Positions 27,547 to 37,428 of a DNA stretch of 47,975 nt are shown here, one piece after another. The position numbers were made by a program, and so were the translations under genes. This stretch comes from a virus, in the IMG/VR virus record IMGVR_UViG_3300048125_000296, positions 1 through 47,975 of that record. One strand, 5' to 3'. The notes beneath the pieces are model-generated. The model searched no databases, was not told the DNA's origin, and saw only the letters and a program-made list of their open reading frames with translations. The first letter of the stretch is position 1; each line of letters starts with the position of its first letter.

Positions 27547-29123
27547 TCAATAAGGACATAGCCAGGGCCGCCGCTGCCGGCGTAGCCGTGATAGCCGCCA
27601 GTGTAGTGGCCGCCTGCGCCGCCACCACCGCCGCCAATTCCGCCGTTGCCGCCGTAACCGTAAGCAGCACTGCCACCGCCGCCGCCAAGAGCTCCGCCAT
27701 GGCCGCCGTTGCCGTTGAGGCGCCAGCCGTTCGTGCCGCAAGCACTATCGCGAGTTCTCCAAGCCATGTTGGCTGGATCCCAATCGCTATAAGTCCGGCA
27801 GTCCATGGTCCCTGAGTTCCATGAGGTCGTGATGCCCATGGCACCGCCACCGCCACCGCCAGATCCGCCGTCGCCGCCGGTACGGTTGACTTGGCCAAAG
27901 CCGTAGTTTGAAGCGATCTGCCCGCTACCACCGCCGCCCCAAAGGCGACCTAATACCCCATTAAAGGTTTTAGGTTTCAGGATAATGAACTCTTCGTTGA
28001 AGCCGGACGCATATTTAGCCATGTTACGGTTTTGGGTTGCGGTGTAGTAACCGCCACCGGGGCCAGTCGCTTCGCCATCGCCGTAGCGTGCGCCTTTGTT
28101 GTTAAGCCAATGCACTCCATTACCATCAGTTTCCCGAAAGTCAGGAACACCGCCTAGGCCAGAAACGCGCATGTGGCTGTCGCAGTAGTCGCCCATGAAC
28201 GGCGACCCTGCGTGCCCCGCTCCACCTTCGCTGTAGCTGTCAAAGTAAGCGTACTGCGAAGGGGTGTAGCCCCAGCTTCCGCCAATGCCAGGGCCTGCGG
28301 ATCCACCGCCAGAGCCACTTTTGTGCTCACCGACCCATTGGCCCTGTGAGCCGTCAGAGTAGCCACCATGGCCGCCAATACCAGCGCCACCGGCTGAGCC
28401 GTAGCTGTAACCGCCAGCAAAAGCTTGGCCGCCAACGTGGCCAGGCCCCATCATGCTGCCAGCGGATCCGCCACCGCCTGCGCCATAGCCCTCAGGGCCA
28501 AAGCCAAAAGAGCCCGCAGTTCCGTAGCCACCTTGGCCACCAGAGCTGGTGATGTTGGTGCTGTTGACCATATTGCTTCCGGTGACAGAAGCCGTTCCGC
28601 CGCCGTTGCTGCCAGAGTTGGCGTACCAGCCACCTTCACCGCCGGCTGCCACAACGTTGACATTATTGCCGCTTGTTGATGAGTCAATGATCGTCGTCGA
28701 TCCGCCGTTGGCGCCATATCCAGAGGTTGCGAGATACCGTCCGCCGCCGCCAGCACCAACGTTGATCGTTAGGGTTTCGCCGGGCGTGACGGTGTACTCA
28801 GCAGAACCAAAACCGCCACCGCCGCCAGCATCTCCGCCGTAATAAGTGGAGTTGTAGCGGCCACCGCCACCACCGCCGCCGACACAAGTCAGGCGAACTT
28901 TGGTGACCCCAGCCGGAACGGTCCAGGTCGTTTGCGAAGTGACTGCTCGGTTTGAGCTGACACCGTTTACAACCCGCGTTGATTGCGGAAGGGTGTAATC
29001 AATCGTGTTCGTAGTGTCGCCGTTGAACTGGCCATGATAAAAATCTTGCCAGTTCTTAAACTCACGCTGATCAATTAGATTCTCACCACCAGGGGAGAGA
29101 AGTTCCTTTAGGGAAATTGTCAT
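27540..29123 (-). CDS. Glycine-rich tail fibre/adhesin
   Basis: 527 residues. After an N-terminal about 75 residues and a short beta domain (TTWTVPAGVTKVRLTCVGGG), the protein is dominated by glycine runs (GGGG, GGGGG) alternating with aromatic and serine-rich segments. This is the architecture of the glycine-rich phage adhesin fold (T2 gp38-like polyglycine lattice). It probably binds the host receptor. The long repeats also open several shadow frames on both strands. Confidence 0.7.
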   Translation of the reverse strand: MTISLKELLSPGGENLIDQREFKNWQDFYHGQFNGDTTNTIDYTLPQSTRVVNGVSSNRAVTSQTTWTVPAGVTKVRLTCVGGGGGGGRYNSTYYGGDAGGGGGFGSAEYTVTPGETLTINVGAGGGGRYLATSGYGANGGSTTIIDSSTSGNNVNVVAAGGEGGWYANSGSNGGGTASVTGSNMVNSTNITSSGGQGGYGTAGSFGFGPEGYGAGGGGSAGSMMGPGHVGGQAFAGGYSYGSAGGAGIGGHGGYSDGSQGQWVGEHKSGSGGGSAGPGIGGSWGYTPSQYAYFDSYSEGGAGHAGSPFMGDYCDSHMRVSGLGGVPDFRETDGNGVHWLNNKGARYGDGEATGPGGGYYTATQNRNMAKYASGFNEEFIILKPKTFNGVLGRLWGGGGSGQIASNYGFGQVNRTGGDGGSGGGGGGAMGITTSWNSGTMDCRTYSDWDPANMAWRTRDSACGTNGWRLNGNGGHGGALGGGGGSAAYGYGGNGGIGGGGGGAGGHYTGGYHGYAGSGGPGYVLIEW

Positions 29124-29809
29124 TAGGAAATCCTCCAGCCAGCAGTTGCGCCAGCATAGACAAGTTGAAAGTTTGCGACGTTGTCGCTGTCAATGTCCAG
29201 GTTTGATGCCTGGCCTAGGATGTTTTCGCCGTTGCGATCCACTGTGACCTTGTTAGTCGAGAGATCGCCAGCGGCGTGGGCAAATGCCACATAATCGCCA
29301 AGAGATGGAGTCGCTGGCAAAGTGACAGTAAACGCGCCGCCGCTCACATCTAGCAGCAGGCCATCTTTCGATGCTGCTGTAACGTTTGCGGTGGTCACGG
29401 TCCAGCTCTGTGTCGCTGCATCAACGGCCTGCTCGACATAAAGCGCGGTGGCCGCTTGCAGCGTCCCGGCTGTCGGGTTGCTAGGGAGCGTCACCTGTCC
29501 GGTGAGCGTCCCACCTGTTTTGTCCAGCTTGGTGTTCAAGCTGTTGGTCATTGTTGAAGCGAATGAACTGTCGTCGGCGAGGGCTTGCGCCAACTCGTCG
29601 AGCGTGTTCATGGCCTCAGGGGCAGACGCCACCAAAGCGGCGACAGCTGCGTTGACTTGAGTCGTCACGGCGGCCGCCGTTGGGCGGGCCTCCATGTCTG
29701 TGTCAATTGCGTTCAGCGCATCCCGCAACCTGACCACATCAGCGGCGAGCAAGTTACTTGGGTATGGGAGCGGATAATTCCTGTTTGTGGATCGTGTGTC
29801 AGTTGTCAT
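29123..29809 (-). CDS. Tail fibre protein
   Basis: 228 residues. A helical alanine-rich part (about 25-110) is followed by KLDKTGGTLTGQVTLPSNPT, a beta-repeat motif typical of tail fibres, and a beta-rich C-terminal head (LLLDVSGGAFTVTLPATPS). GGAGGATTTCC precedes the next gene. It probably forms the shaft or base of the fibre with the glycine-rich protein at its tip. Confidence 0.65.
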   Translation of the reverse strand: MTTDTRSTNRNYPLPYPSNLLAADVVRLRDALNAIDTDMEARPTAAAVTTQVNAAVAALVASAPEAMNTLDELAQALADDSSFASTMTNSLNTKLDKTGGTLTGQVTLPSNPTAGTLQAATALYVEQAVDAATQSWTVTTANVTAASKDGLLLDVSGGAFTVTLPATPSLGDYVAFAHAAGDLSTNKVTVDRNGENILGQASNLDIDSDNVANFQLVYAGATAGWRIS

Positions 29810-29812
29810 GAG

Positions 29813-32800
29813 TTAAACCATCACTGCTCTAATGTTGCGGATTTTAGGCCTGCCAGCAGCCGACCCACTTAGGTTGAGTTTCACAGATGTTGCAGACAAA
29901 GCCGCAATTCCTGTGTCCTCAAAAACGTATTCCACCCAGCCGTCACCCACTTGCGTGGCTGAGCCAAGCGCCATCGATTGATAACCCCCGTTGTCGTACT
30001 GGGGAACGACGCCAGCGCCGCCGTTCAGTTGAGCTTCAAAGATGATCCGAATTGTCGAACCACCCGCAGCAACGTCAAACTGCCGGCCCACATAAGTGCC
30101 CGCAGTGTCGAGCGTCGCGGGGATGCTCAAAACTCCGGGGTGAAGTGTGGGGCTCTCGGTTGCGGTGCCTTCAAGGATGGCTTGCACTTGCATGGTGTCG
30201 CTGACCGCTGCCTCAAGCTTGATCGACTGATCAGGAGCCAGGAGGAAAGTCTCGCCAGTGCTTCGGGTGTATTTGAACGTAACCCGTGCCGATGTCGCGG
30301 GGATGTCCACCGGAGCTGTCACCAGTAAGTCAGTCATGTTCGAGACCGTGATGCTGCCCAGGTTGATCGTTGAGGTCGTCGAGGTGAACTCAGCGCCGAT
30401 CAGTTTGAAGCACAGATCCATGTCGTTGTGAACCGTCCAGCTGGAAGCGTTGGAGCTGCTGAGCAGGACGCCAACGGTGTAAGGCTGAGCCGTAACAAAC
30501 TCATTCGCCACCGCGTCATATTTGCCGAGCTCGGCAATGCGGACGGCGTGTGATGCGTCGTCGGTCATCAGAACGAGGAAATACTCGCGGCCGGCTTCCA
30601 GATAAATTGGGAAGTCGAAAGTTGCGCGGGTGTATCCAGTGGTTGAGATGTCCGCACCTGGAATCCGTGTGCGAGTGATTGCCTGACGACTTGGGAAACC
30701 GTTGTCGCCTTCGACAATCTCGATGGTCACGTCGTTGCTGTCTGAGCCCTTGACCGCAAACTGCAAATCAAGCGCCGTAACGTGGCGGCCCTCAGGCAAC
30801 ACGAACGACTGAGCCAGGGGATCCCAGTTGCGACGTGGGGGTGGTGGGCTCCACCATCTCCAGGTCGTGGTTGTGGTGATGCTGTTCCATTCCCTGTTGA
30901 CCAAGGTTCCTTGACCCGTGAAAATGGCCGAGCCAAAATTCCCTTGGTTGCCCAGGAAGTCGACGGACTTAGAACCGGCAGGAATGTCAGCGGGAACAGT
31001 GAACGTTCCAGTTACGTGGCCTTGACCGTCGGCGACTTCGCCGTTGTTGCCGAGGTCGATCCCGTCAAAGGTGACAGAAACCAGACTTTCGCCTGAGTCA
31101 AATCCAACAATTGAAAAATCGACAGCAGTCTGTCTCAGGTTTGAGATGTTGGTCTCTACTTCAGAGGCAAGCTCGACGACTGTCGCAGTGGCAGAAGCGG
31201 AACGATCACCAGATCCAATCGTGAATGACCGGGTGCTGAACGTGGTGTTTTCCTCTGTGATAACCCACAAGTCAACGGCTGGATCAAGCTCGATGTCGGC
31301 AGGGACGGCGTCAAAGTTCCCGTATGGGTTGACAGCCATGAACCCGGTAAACAACTCTTGCGTGATCAGCTCCACGTCCTGATAGGGCAGAAGCTGATGA
31401 GTCGTATTGTTTTGGGCAGCCCTTACGGGTGCGCCATTAACAGCGAGCTGCAGTTCTTGATTCACAATGACGGCATCCTGCGCCACGCCTGCATCCCTAA
31501 GATCTCCATCGAGAAGAGGATCAGCGAAAACGCCATATTTTGCCGTGGGCTCCCGTGAGCTGATGTCACGCTGCAAGCGCTCCTCAGCAATCACGCCGTA
31601 GAGCTCAGCGATTGCGTTTTTCATCTGGCGCTGTTCGCGCACCGAGATGACTTTTACGCCGTTGTTGTCGACAACTGGATTGTCGACTGAATGCCAGTTT
31701 TGCTTGTACTCAGCAATCTGCAGTTCGTTATATGGAACTTGTGGGGCGATCGGATTGAAAGCAGTCGAGACACCTCGGACCCGGTGAAGGTATCCATATT
31801 GATCGACCGTAATTGCGTCGATCCTTGGCATCTTCCAGCTGTAATCAACTAGGACCAAAGTCGAAGCGACCGCGCCGGTAACGTCAAACGCGCCAGAATC
31901 TGGGTCGATGTTCGTGGCCGTGGTGCTGGTCAGGAACCGATATGTCACGTCATAGGTTGAACCGGGGGCCACCTCAGCGCCTGAGGGGGTCCAGTCCACT
32001 TGGTCAGCCGTCAGGTTGTAATCAGTGCCGGCGGCGTAAGTTGTGCCGGACTGGCTGACGCTTTGGATGCTTAGAACAGAAGTGTCAGGGAGTTGATCCA
32101 AGGCGCCGCTAAAGCTGCCATGCGTCAAGGTGACTGTCTTTTCTTCAGTGATCACCACATCGTTGATGGTGCTCAATGGAAAGCGGTTGACGTTCAGCGT
32201 GTGAGCTGAGGTTCCGGTCGAAACCTTTGGCTCGTTGTTGATCGTTTCCAGGTCTGGATCGATCGGATAGCTGACAGAAACTGATGTCGGCTTGTTGATC
32301 TTATTGCCGTGGACGTTTGCGACGCCCTCAGCAGCTGTGAAAACGTAATTCGATTGGGTCGTGTCTTTGCCCAGGCTGGTGACGCGCAAGCCGCTGACGA
32401 TGTAAGAACCGTTTGCGTCGCGGTCATAGCTGGCAATCAGGGCTTTTGCTGCGTCCAGAACGGGCGGCGCTTCTGTCGTTACGAGCGCACCGTTCAGCAC
32501 GTCATAGACGCCGTAGAAGTCACCTGTCCCGCCATCTCCAGACCAAGCCCAAGCCAGTTCGCGCTTGGTGCGGCCTGCGCCGGGTTCCTGGTAGTTGCGT
32601 GTTCCTGTCGCAGGATCGCGCAGGCTTGCGTCTTCGAGCTCGGTGACGGTGGTCGTTGTTAGACGAACGCCGATCTGAAAGCTTCCAGTCGTTGGGACTG
32701 TGAAACTTGCCTCAGCAACTGTGCGAACAGCGCCTAAGACGTAAAGACTGCCGTACTGCAAAACAGCCGCGCCCGTAGTCGCGTCGACTTGTGCTGATCC

Positions 32801-32977
32801 GCCGCTGATAATCGCGCCATCTTGAAAAAGGCTGTTCGCGATGTTTGTGATCCTGTCAGAAAGGATCGACTGACTTTCATTCAGTTCCGCAGATTGCAGG
32901 CCTTTGCTTGCACGGAAAAGCAGCTCGTCATATTTGTCTGACGATGAAAATCGGTTGTAATAACCCTGTAGGCTCAT
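29813..32977 (-). CDS. Large DUF4815-like tail/fibre protein
   Basis: 1054 residues, AAAGGA in front. The N-terminus (QGYYNRFSSSDKYDELLFR...) resembles DUF4815 proteins, large baseplate/fibre proteins in marine myophages. The first 430 residues have a helix-rich, ring-forming look; the rest is beta-rich with one poly-proline turn (WWSPPPPRRNWD). I expect a wedge- or fibre-network component linking the baseplate to the fibres. Confidence 0.65.
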   Translation of the reverse strand: MSLQGYYNRFSSSDKYDELLFRASKGLQSAELNESQSILSDRITNIANSLFQDGAIISGGSAQVDATTGAAVLQYGSLYVLGAVRTVAEASFTVPTTGSFQIGVRLTTTTVTELEDASLRDPATGTRNYQEPGAGRTKRELAWAWSGDGGTGDFYGVYDVLNGALVTTEAPPVLDAAKALIASYDRDANGSYIVSGLRVTSLGKDTTQSNYVFTAAEGVANVHGNKINKPTSVSVSYPIDPDLETINNEPKVSTGTSAHTLNVNRFPLSTINDVVITEEKTVTLTHGSFSGALDQLPDTSVLSIQSVSQSGTTYAAGTDYNLTADQVDWTPSGAEVAPGSTYDVTYRFLTSTTATNIDPDSGAFDVTGAVASTLVLVDYSWKMPRIDAITVDQYGYLHRVRGVSTAFNPIAPQVPYNELQIAEYKQNWHSVDNPVVDNNGVKVISVREQRQMKNAIAELYGVIAEERLQRDISSREPTAKYGVFADPLLDGDLRDAGVAQDAVIVNQELQLAVNGAPVRAAQNNTTHQLLPYQDVELITQELFTGFMAVNPYGNFDAVPADIELDPAVDLWVITEENTTFSTRSFTIGSGDRSASATATVVELASEVETNISNLRQTAVDFSIVGFDSGESLVSVTFDGIDLGNNGEVADGQGHVTGTFTVPADIPAGSKSVDFLGNQGNFGSAIFTGQGTLVNREWNSITTTTTWRWWSPPPPRRNWDPLAQSFVLPEGRHVTALDLQFAVKGSDSNDVTIEIVEGDNGFPSRQAITRTRIPGADISTTGYTRATFDFPIYLEAGREYFLVLMTDDASHAVRIAELGKYDAVANEFVTAQPYTVGVLLSSSNASSWTVHNDMDLCFKLIGAEFTSTTSTINLGSITVSNMTDLLVTAPVDIPATSARVTFKYTRSTGETFLLAPDQSIKLEAAVSDTMQVQAILEGTATESPTLHPGVLSIPATLDTAGTYVGRQFDVAAGGSTIRIIFEAQLNGGAGVVPQYDNGGYQSMALGSATQVGDGWVEYVFEDTGIAALSATSVKLNLSGSAAGRPKIRNIRAVMV

Positions 32978-32989
32978 GGTTTTTTTCCT

Positions 32990-33478
32990 TTAGAAGGTCA
33001 AGACAAACTCGAACGTTTCCCGCGTCGCAGGCGTTCTGATGATCGATGAAACGTGCTCCAGAAGATAAAGAGTTCCCGAGCTGGTCACCTCGGTGGCAGC
33101 ATCAAAAAACATCTGCCCAGAGGGCAACCCGCTGCCGGTGATTACATCAAGAAAGATACCGGTCTCTCTGATGGTTGCAGTTGACGCATCCGCAAAATCC
33201 AAAGTGAATTTGCAATAAAGCAGATTGGTGTCTGCTGAGCTCACGTCATATCGGCCACTGGGGAGACTAATCGCCCCCTGAGCGGCACTGCTTACAAAAT
33301 CGACTTGAGCCGCCTTTCGGTAGCCAATCGCATCTTGCAAGGCTGTCGATGAAATGCTCTCGGGGTCGACCCCGGCGGCATCCCATGCGGTTTGGCCTGC
33401 GCCAATACCTAGAAAAATGTTTCGGGCTTTTACAGAGGCAGCTAATCCCGCCCGCCCTGTGGTTACAAGTGTGGCCAA
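32990..33478 (-). CDS. Baseplate-associated protein with TTG start
   Basis: 162 residues. The start codon is TTG at 33478 with a perfect AAAGGAGGTGA seven bases away, so TTG is well supported. The N-terminus LVTTGRAGLAASVKARNIFLGIGAG recalls collar/fibre-attachment proteins; the C-terminal half is beta-rich. No firm family. It lies between the gpI fusion and the DUF4815-like protein. Confidence 0.5.
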   Translation of the reverse strand: MATLVTTGRAGLAASVKARNIFLGIGAGQTAWDAAGVDPESISSTALQDAIGYRKAAQVDFVSSAAQGAISLPSGRYDVSSADTNLLYCKFTLDFADASTATIRETGIFLDVITGSGLPSGQMFFDAATEVTSSGTLYLLEHVSSIIRTPATRETFEFVLTF

Positions 33479-33517
33479 GGGCTCACCTCCTTTGATGTTT
33501 GCATTATATGGGCTTGG

Positions 33518-36088
33518 TTAAGTATGGGTCTCATGGACCGCCTCAACCACAAGGCTGGCGATTTGCCACCTTGCCATTCTGACCCACATCTGATGTGTGG
33601 CCCAGGTTGTTGGATCTCCATCCAACCAGTTTTCTGTGTCCCAGATAGACACACTTCCCTCGGCCCATTCGTCTGAGGTCCAAGATGCCGAGCTCCATTC
33701 GTTTGTAGCGTCGCCAGTCCATACCGATGTTGCCACGGTCCAACCGGCCATTGCGTTGCCGGCCCAATATCCATCGGCCCAGGTGGGCTCGACATAAAGC
33801 TCGACGGTTGTCTGAACTGTTCTTGTGTGTTGGCGCGTCGTGAAGCTTTGGCGGTTCTCTGTTGCCTGCGCGAAGTGATCGCGCTCGAAGCGTTCCGAGA
33901 ACTCGAAGCCCAAGACCGCGTCGGTCTCGCTGAGTCCGTCTGTCGCATCTGACAAATACTGATGAGACTGATGGAAGCCGAGAACGTGCTCAAGCTGCGG
34001 GAAGACTTGCCAGCCATAAGCCTCGTACCAAGTGGGCTCGGCGGCGGCGTCGTAGTAGCCACCGCTCTGCCAATCGCCAGAGGTCCAGTCTGGGCTGGTG
34101 TCGTTCCAGCCAGAGGCTTGGAAGAATTGCAGGTTTCCGGTGTAACCATGCTCACGGGTGATCGCCTGTTCGTTGAACAGTGGAATGTGCTCGCTGAGCC
34201 GGGTTCGTGACAGTTCAAAGAGGTCGTCGTAAGCGAGGGTCGCAAACCGCTCGCGCAGGTGATACCAGAAGCCGCCGGGGTTGTGAGCCGCCGAGGTTGT
34301 CTGATGGCTGCGCTCGATCCGCTCGTCTTCAAAGTGTCCAAGGGTTGCGTGAGTGTCGCCCAGGATCCCGTCAGAGTCGGAAAGATGCCCGTTCTCTGAA
34401 AGGGTGAGCATCGTGCGGCTGAAGCCGAGGATCTGCTCAAGCTGTGGAAACCGTCGCCATGAATAGGTGTTGGCCCAAGTGTCTGTGTCCGCGTTGACAA
34501 AGTATTCACCGGTCTGCCATGTCTCGGTGTTCCAGGTGTCGCCTTGAGTAAGGCTGTCGAAGTAGCTCGCGACAGTCTCCCAGGTGCCAGCGGCTTCAGT
34601 GCCCCAGGTGCTCTCGGTGTCTTGCCACTGATCAGACTGCTGTTCAAACTGTTCGGCGCTTGTGGTGTGGTCCCGGCTGATCGCTTGCTCGTTAATGAGC
34701 GGCGTGAATTCTGAAAGGCGCGAACGGGACAGCTCGAAACTGTCGTCGTAAGCGTTGAAATAGGTGTGCTCGCGATGCGTCGGAACAATCTCTGCGCTGC
34801 TGACGCCCAATAGGTGCCCGGCACCATCGCCAAAAATGTGATCGGTAACGTCCTGGCGGTTGTTGCGCTGCCAGTTCCCTTGGCGCATGTTCCCGGCGGG
34901 AATATGCGTGACGTGCGGGAGAACGTTTGTCGAGTCGTGCGCTGTGTACGCCTGCCCATGAGTGAGCGGGAAGATTTCGGTTTGGGTTTGATATTGGCCA
35001 ACCCAAAGAGAACCGAATTCTTTTCCTCTCTCGATCCGTTCGTTGATCTCGGTGAACTCAACCCGTGAGAGGTGCTCGCTGAGGATGTGCTCGCCTGTGG
35101 CTGAGTCTGCTTCTGAAAGCAGAATTGCGCCGTCGCCAAACTCGTCCAGAGATCGCGCAGGGAAGCAGGCGTTCGTGTCGCCCAGTTCTGCATAATCGCT
35201 GAGATACATCCCAGCGCGGGCGAACTTGAGAGCGGGCGTAAATTTGTTTTGCAGCCCGGCCCAGTCCAGAACCTGGGTGTAGTCATAAAGACTTGACCAG
35301 TCGCCGGCATTGTTCCACCAAGGCCCGGAGACGCTGAAATGGAGCCGCGAAATAACAGACGAAAGATCCTCGATGTGGAGCGTTCGCCAGCTGGTGTCGC
35401 CCAGGATTGAGTTGCTGAGGATCGTTCGATCTTCATATCGGCCGCTGATCCCAGTGGCGCGATGAATGCCAAGGATTGCCGCCAGGTCGCCGGAAATGTC
35501 GCCCTGTTCGTCCTTAAATTCGCGCCCGAAACTAAGCTGAGGCCATTCACTTTTGAGATATACCCCTGTGTGGTCGCAGAGAGTATCGAGGCCGCTGAGC
35601 TGGTGATTGTCTAGCTGAAAGCGTCGCCCGTCATACCATCCGCCATATATGCGAAACAGTGAAGATCGAACCGGGGAAGAGAGCCGGCCAATCTCTACAA
35701 CTGAATCAGTCTGTGACAGGTCAACCGGGGCACTGTCGAGCCCTAGTTGGAACTGTGACCAGTTGATCGTATTTCCTTCTGATTCCTCGATCGTCCCGTC
35801 GTTTCCGATCCAGCCCAAAGCGATACTGAAACTCTTTGGCGTGCCGCGTAATCGCTGCCAGAGAACACCTGTACTGATCGCCGTTCTAGGGTCGGATAGG
35901 TAGGGGAGGAGCTCGCCTAGCCCATACTCGTAAAGCAGAAAAGGAACAACGCTGTCGGGAATGTTTTCCCGCTTTGCATCACGGATCAGCTCAGCCGCTG
36001 CGCCCAGGCGCGGCAGTGCATCCATCGAGCTTGAAAGATCTCTCTCAAGCCCGGTCGACGAACTAGGTAGCAGCAGAGCGTCAGTCAT
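33518..36088 (-). CDS. Tail protein I fused to a large tryptophan-rich repeat region
   Basis: 856 residues where P2 gpI has about 176. Residues about 1-150 match gpI (ENIPDSVVPFLLYEYGLGE, then TGVLWQRLRGTPKSFSIALG). The rest is unusual: two modules of about 170 residues begin at about 446 and 619 with YDDxFELSRxRLSExxPLxNEQAI, followed by W-rich segments (TWNTETWQTGEYF / DWTSGDWQSGGYY) and FPQLEQxLGF. Degenerate LSE/LGD motifs fill the part before. It probably anchors or forms a fibre at the baseplate. A 695-codon second frame overlaps it. Confidence 0.75.
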   Translation of the reverse strand: MTDALLLPSSSTGLERDLSSSMDALPRLGAAAELIRDAKRENIPDSVVPFLLYEYGLGELLPYLSDPRTAISTGVLWQRLRGTPKSFSIALGWIGNDGTIEESEGNTINWSQFQLGLDSAPVDLSQTDSVVEIGRLSSPVRSSLFRIYGGWYDGRRFQLDNHQLSGLDTLCDHTGVYLKSEWPQLSFGREFKDEQGDISGDLAAILGIHRATGISGRYEDRTILSNSILGDTSWRTLHIEDLSSVISRLHFSVSGPWWNNAGDWSSLYDYTQVLDWAGLQNKFTPALKFARAGMYLSDYAELGDTNACFPARSLDEFGDGAILLSEADSATGEHILSEHLSRVEFTEINERIERGKEFGSLWVGQYQTQTEIFPLTHGQAYTAHDSTNVLPHVTHIPAGNMRQGNWQRNNRQDVTDHIFGDGAGHLLGVSSAEIVPTHREHTYFNAYDDSFELSRSRLSEFTPLINEQAISRDHTTSAEQFEQQSDQWQDTESTWGTEAAGTWETVASYFDSLTQGDTWNTETWQTGEYFVNADTDTWANTYSWRRFPQLEQILGFSRTMLTLSENGHLSDSDGILGDTHATLGHFEDERIERSHQTTSAAHNPGGFWYHLRERFATLAYDDLFELSRTRLSEHIPLFNEQAITREHGYTGNLQFFQASGWNDTSPDWTSGDWQSGGYYDAAAEPTWYEAYGWQVFPQLEHVLGFHQSHQYLSDATDGLSETDAVLGFEFSERFERDHFAQATENRQSFTTRQHTRTVQTTVELYVEPTWADGYWAGNAMAGWTVATSVWTGDATNEWSSASWTSDEWAEGSVSIWDTENWLDGDPTTWATHQMWVRMARWQIASLVVEAVHETHT

Positions 36089-37071
36089 CAGCGGTCGTAT
36101 CCCAGATTTGTGACGGTGAACGTTCCAATGCTTATGGCGGTGCCATCATCGGCGACTTGGTTTGTTGTCGGTGAAATTAACTCAACGCGCTGAACGCCAT
36201 CAACGTGGATATTTTTAATCAGCCAGGACAAAGTCAAATCCCAACCAAGGCCACCCTCAGACTGAATCGCGGCCCTAATCGCCGCCTCAATGCCATTCAA
36301 AACTGTCGCCGAGCTGTCTGGGTAGAGATAAACCTCAGCCACCACGTTGACGCTCACGACGTTGGCTGACGTGGTCGTAACCGAGTCAGTGATCACCCGG
36401 ACCTCGTCGTCTTGCATCACAGCATCAACCGCCGTCAACATTTGAGGCGTGGCGGTTCCGCCGGGGCCGGCTGCGTCGATCACCGCACGGATCAAAGGCG
36501 CAGCGGTCGAATCTTTTAGCCCGGTCGTGTCGACGCCATAAAAAGTTGCAAGCACAGACATCGCAGCGCTGAGCGTGTTTTCATCTGTGCCCAGAGCTTC
36601 CAGGTTTTCGATCTCTTTGCTGAGCAAGGCGACCTGTACTAGGCCAGCGCCGGGGCTTGTCACCCGCGCGTCTCTCACGCCTGAGTCTGCGGTCAGTGCT
36701 TGATATCGATACCAGGCCGCGCCGCCTGCGGTCGAGCTGCCCTGAATTCTGTTGATCGTGCGATCTTTCAATTCTGCGTCTGTTTCCTGCGCGATCCGTG
36801 TGAGGCCATAAAAAGCCGCCAGGTTGTCCAGGTCTGTGCCAGCCGCAAAAGCCAAAAGCGTCGCTTTAAAGGCATCGTTCACGCGGGCGCGTAGAACCAC
36901 CTCGCGATAAGCCGCGACCTCTAGCAGCTTGATCGCTGGATCGCTCTCGACTAAGGCTGAGAAGTCTGGAAAGCGTGTAGAGAAATCAGCGCGCAGTTCG
37001 TTGAAAATCGTCTGAAAACTGACGGTCTCGACAATCGCCGGATCTGGCAGGGATGAAAGATTTAACGCCAT
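36088..37071 (-). CDS. Baseplate protein J
   Basis: 327 residues, coupled as TAATG to W. The P2 gpJ/COG3948 pattern: LNLSSLPDPAIVETVSFQTI, then FAAGTDLDNLAAFYGLTR and AAIQSEGGLGWDLTLSWL. It forms the wedge of the baseplate. Its stop overlaps the start of the gpI fusion. Confidence 0.9.
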   Translation of the reverse strand: MALNLSSLPDPAIVETVSFQTIFNELRADFSTRFPDFSALVESDPAIKLLEVAAYREVVLRARVNDAFKATLLAFAAGTDLDNLAAFYGLTRIAQETDAELKDRTINRIQGSSTAGGAAWYRYQALTADSGVRDARVTSPGAGLVQVALLSKEIENLEALGTDENTLSAAMSVLATFYGVDTTGLKDSTAAPLIRAVIDAAGPGGTATPQMLTAVDAVMQDDEVRVITDSVTTTSANVVSVNVVAEVYLYPDSSATVLNGIEAAIRAAIQSEGGLGWDLTLSWLIKNIHVDGVQRVELISPTTNQVADDGTAISIGTFTVTNLGYDR

Positions 37072-37412
37072 TAGATGGTTACTCCTCTAAGGGCGATCGC
37101 CTCGCCGTTTGGCAAATAAGTTAGAAACAGATCAAAAGTGATCGAACCGGACGCCAGCACCTCAGACAAGACGACTTGATCAATTCTCATTCGAGGTTCC
37201 CAAATGTTTAAGGCGTTGATCACGTCCGCCTTAATTGCGGCGATCGTCGAGCGGTTGATCGGTTGGTCGACTAGCTCGGGGATGTTGCTCCCATAATCGC
37301 GCAGCATCGTGCGCGTGCCTATGCGCGTTGAAAGAATGTCGCGAATTGATTGGCGCAGGTGATCCGCATCCGAAAGCGGCTTTCCTGTCTCCCTGTTCAT
37401 TCCTACTGCCAT
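37071..37412 (-). CDS. Baseplate protein W (gp25-like lysozyme fold)
   Basis: 113 residues behind GGAGG. The gp25 motif order is present: DHLRQSIRDILSTRIGTRTM, LRDYGSNIPELVDQP and the C-terminal strand ITFDLFLTYLPNGEAIAL. It is a wedge component that nucleates the sheath. Order V-PAAR-W-J-I follows P2 plus one PAAR. Confidence 0.9.
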   Translation of the reverse strand: MAVGMNRETGKPLSDADHLRQSIRDILSTRIGTRTMLRDYGSNIPELVDQPINRSTIAAIKADVINALNIWEPRMRIDQVVLSEVLASGSITFDLFLTYLPNGEAIALRGVTI

Positions 37413-37428
37413 TTTTAAGCCTCCAGAC

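Noticed and set aside
27458-28759. Several alanine- or arginine-rich frames on both strands within the glycine-rich fibre gene
   Set aside because: They are products of GGN-rich codons in other frames and show simple repeats only.
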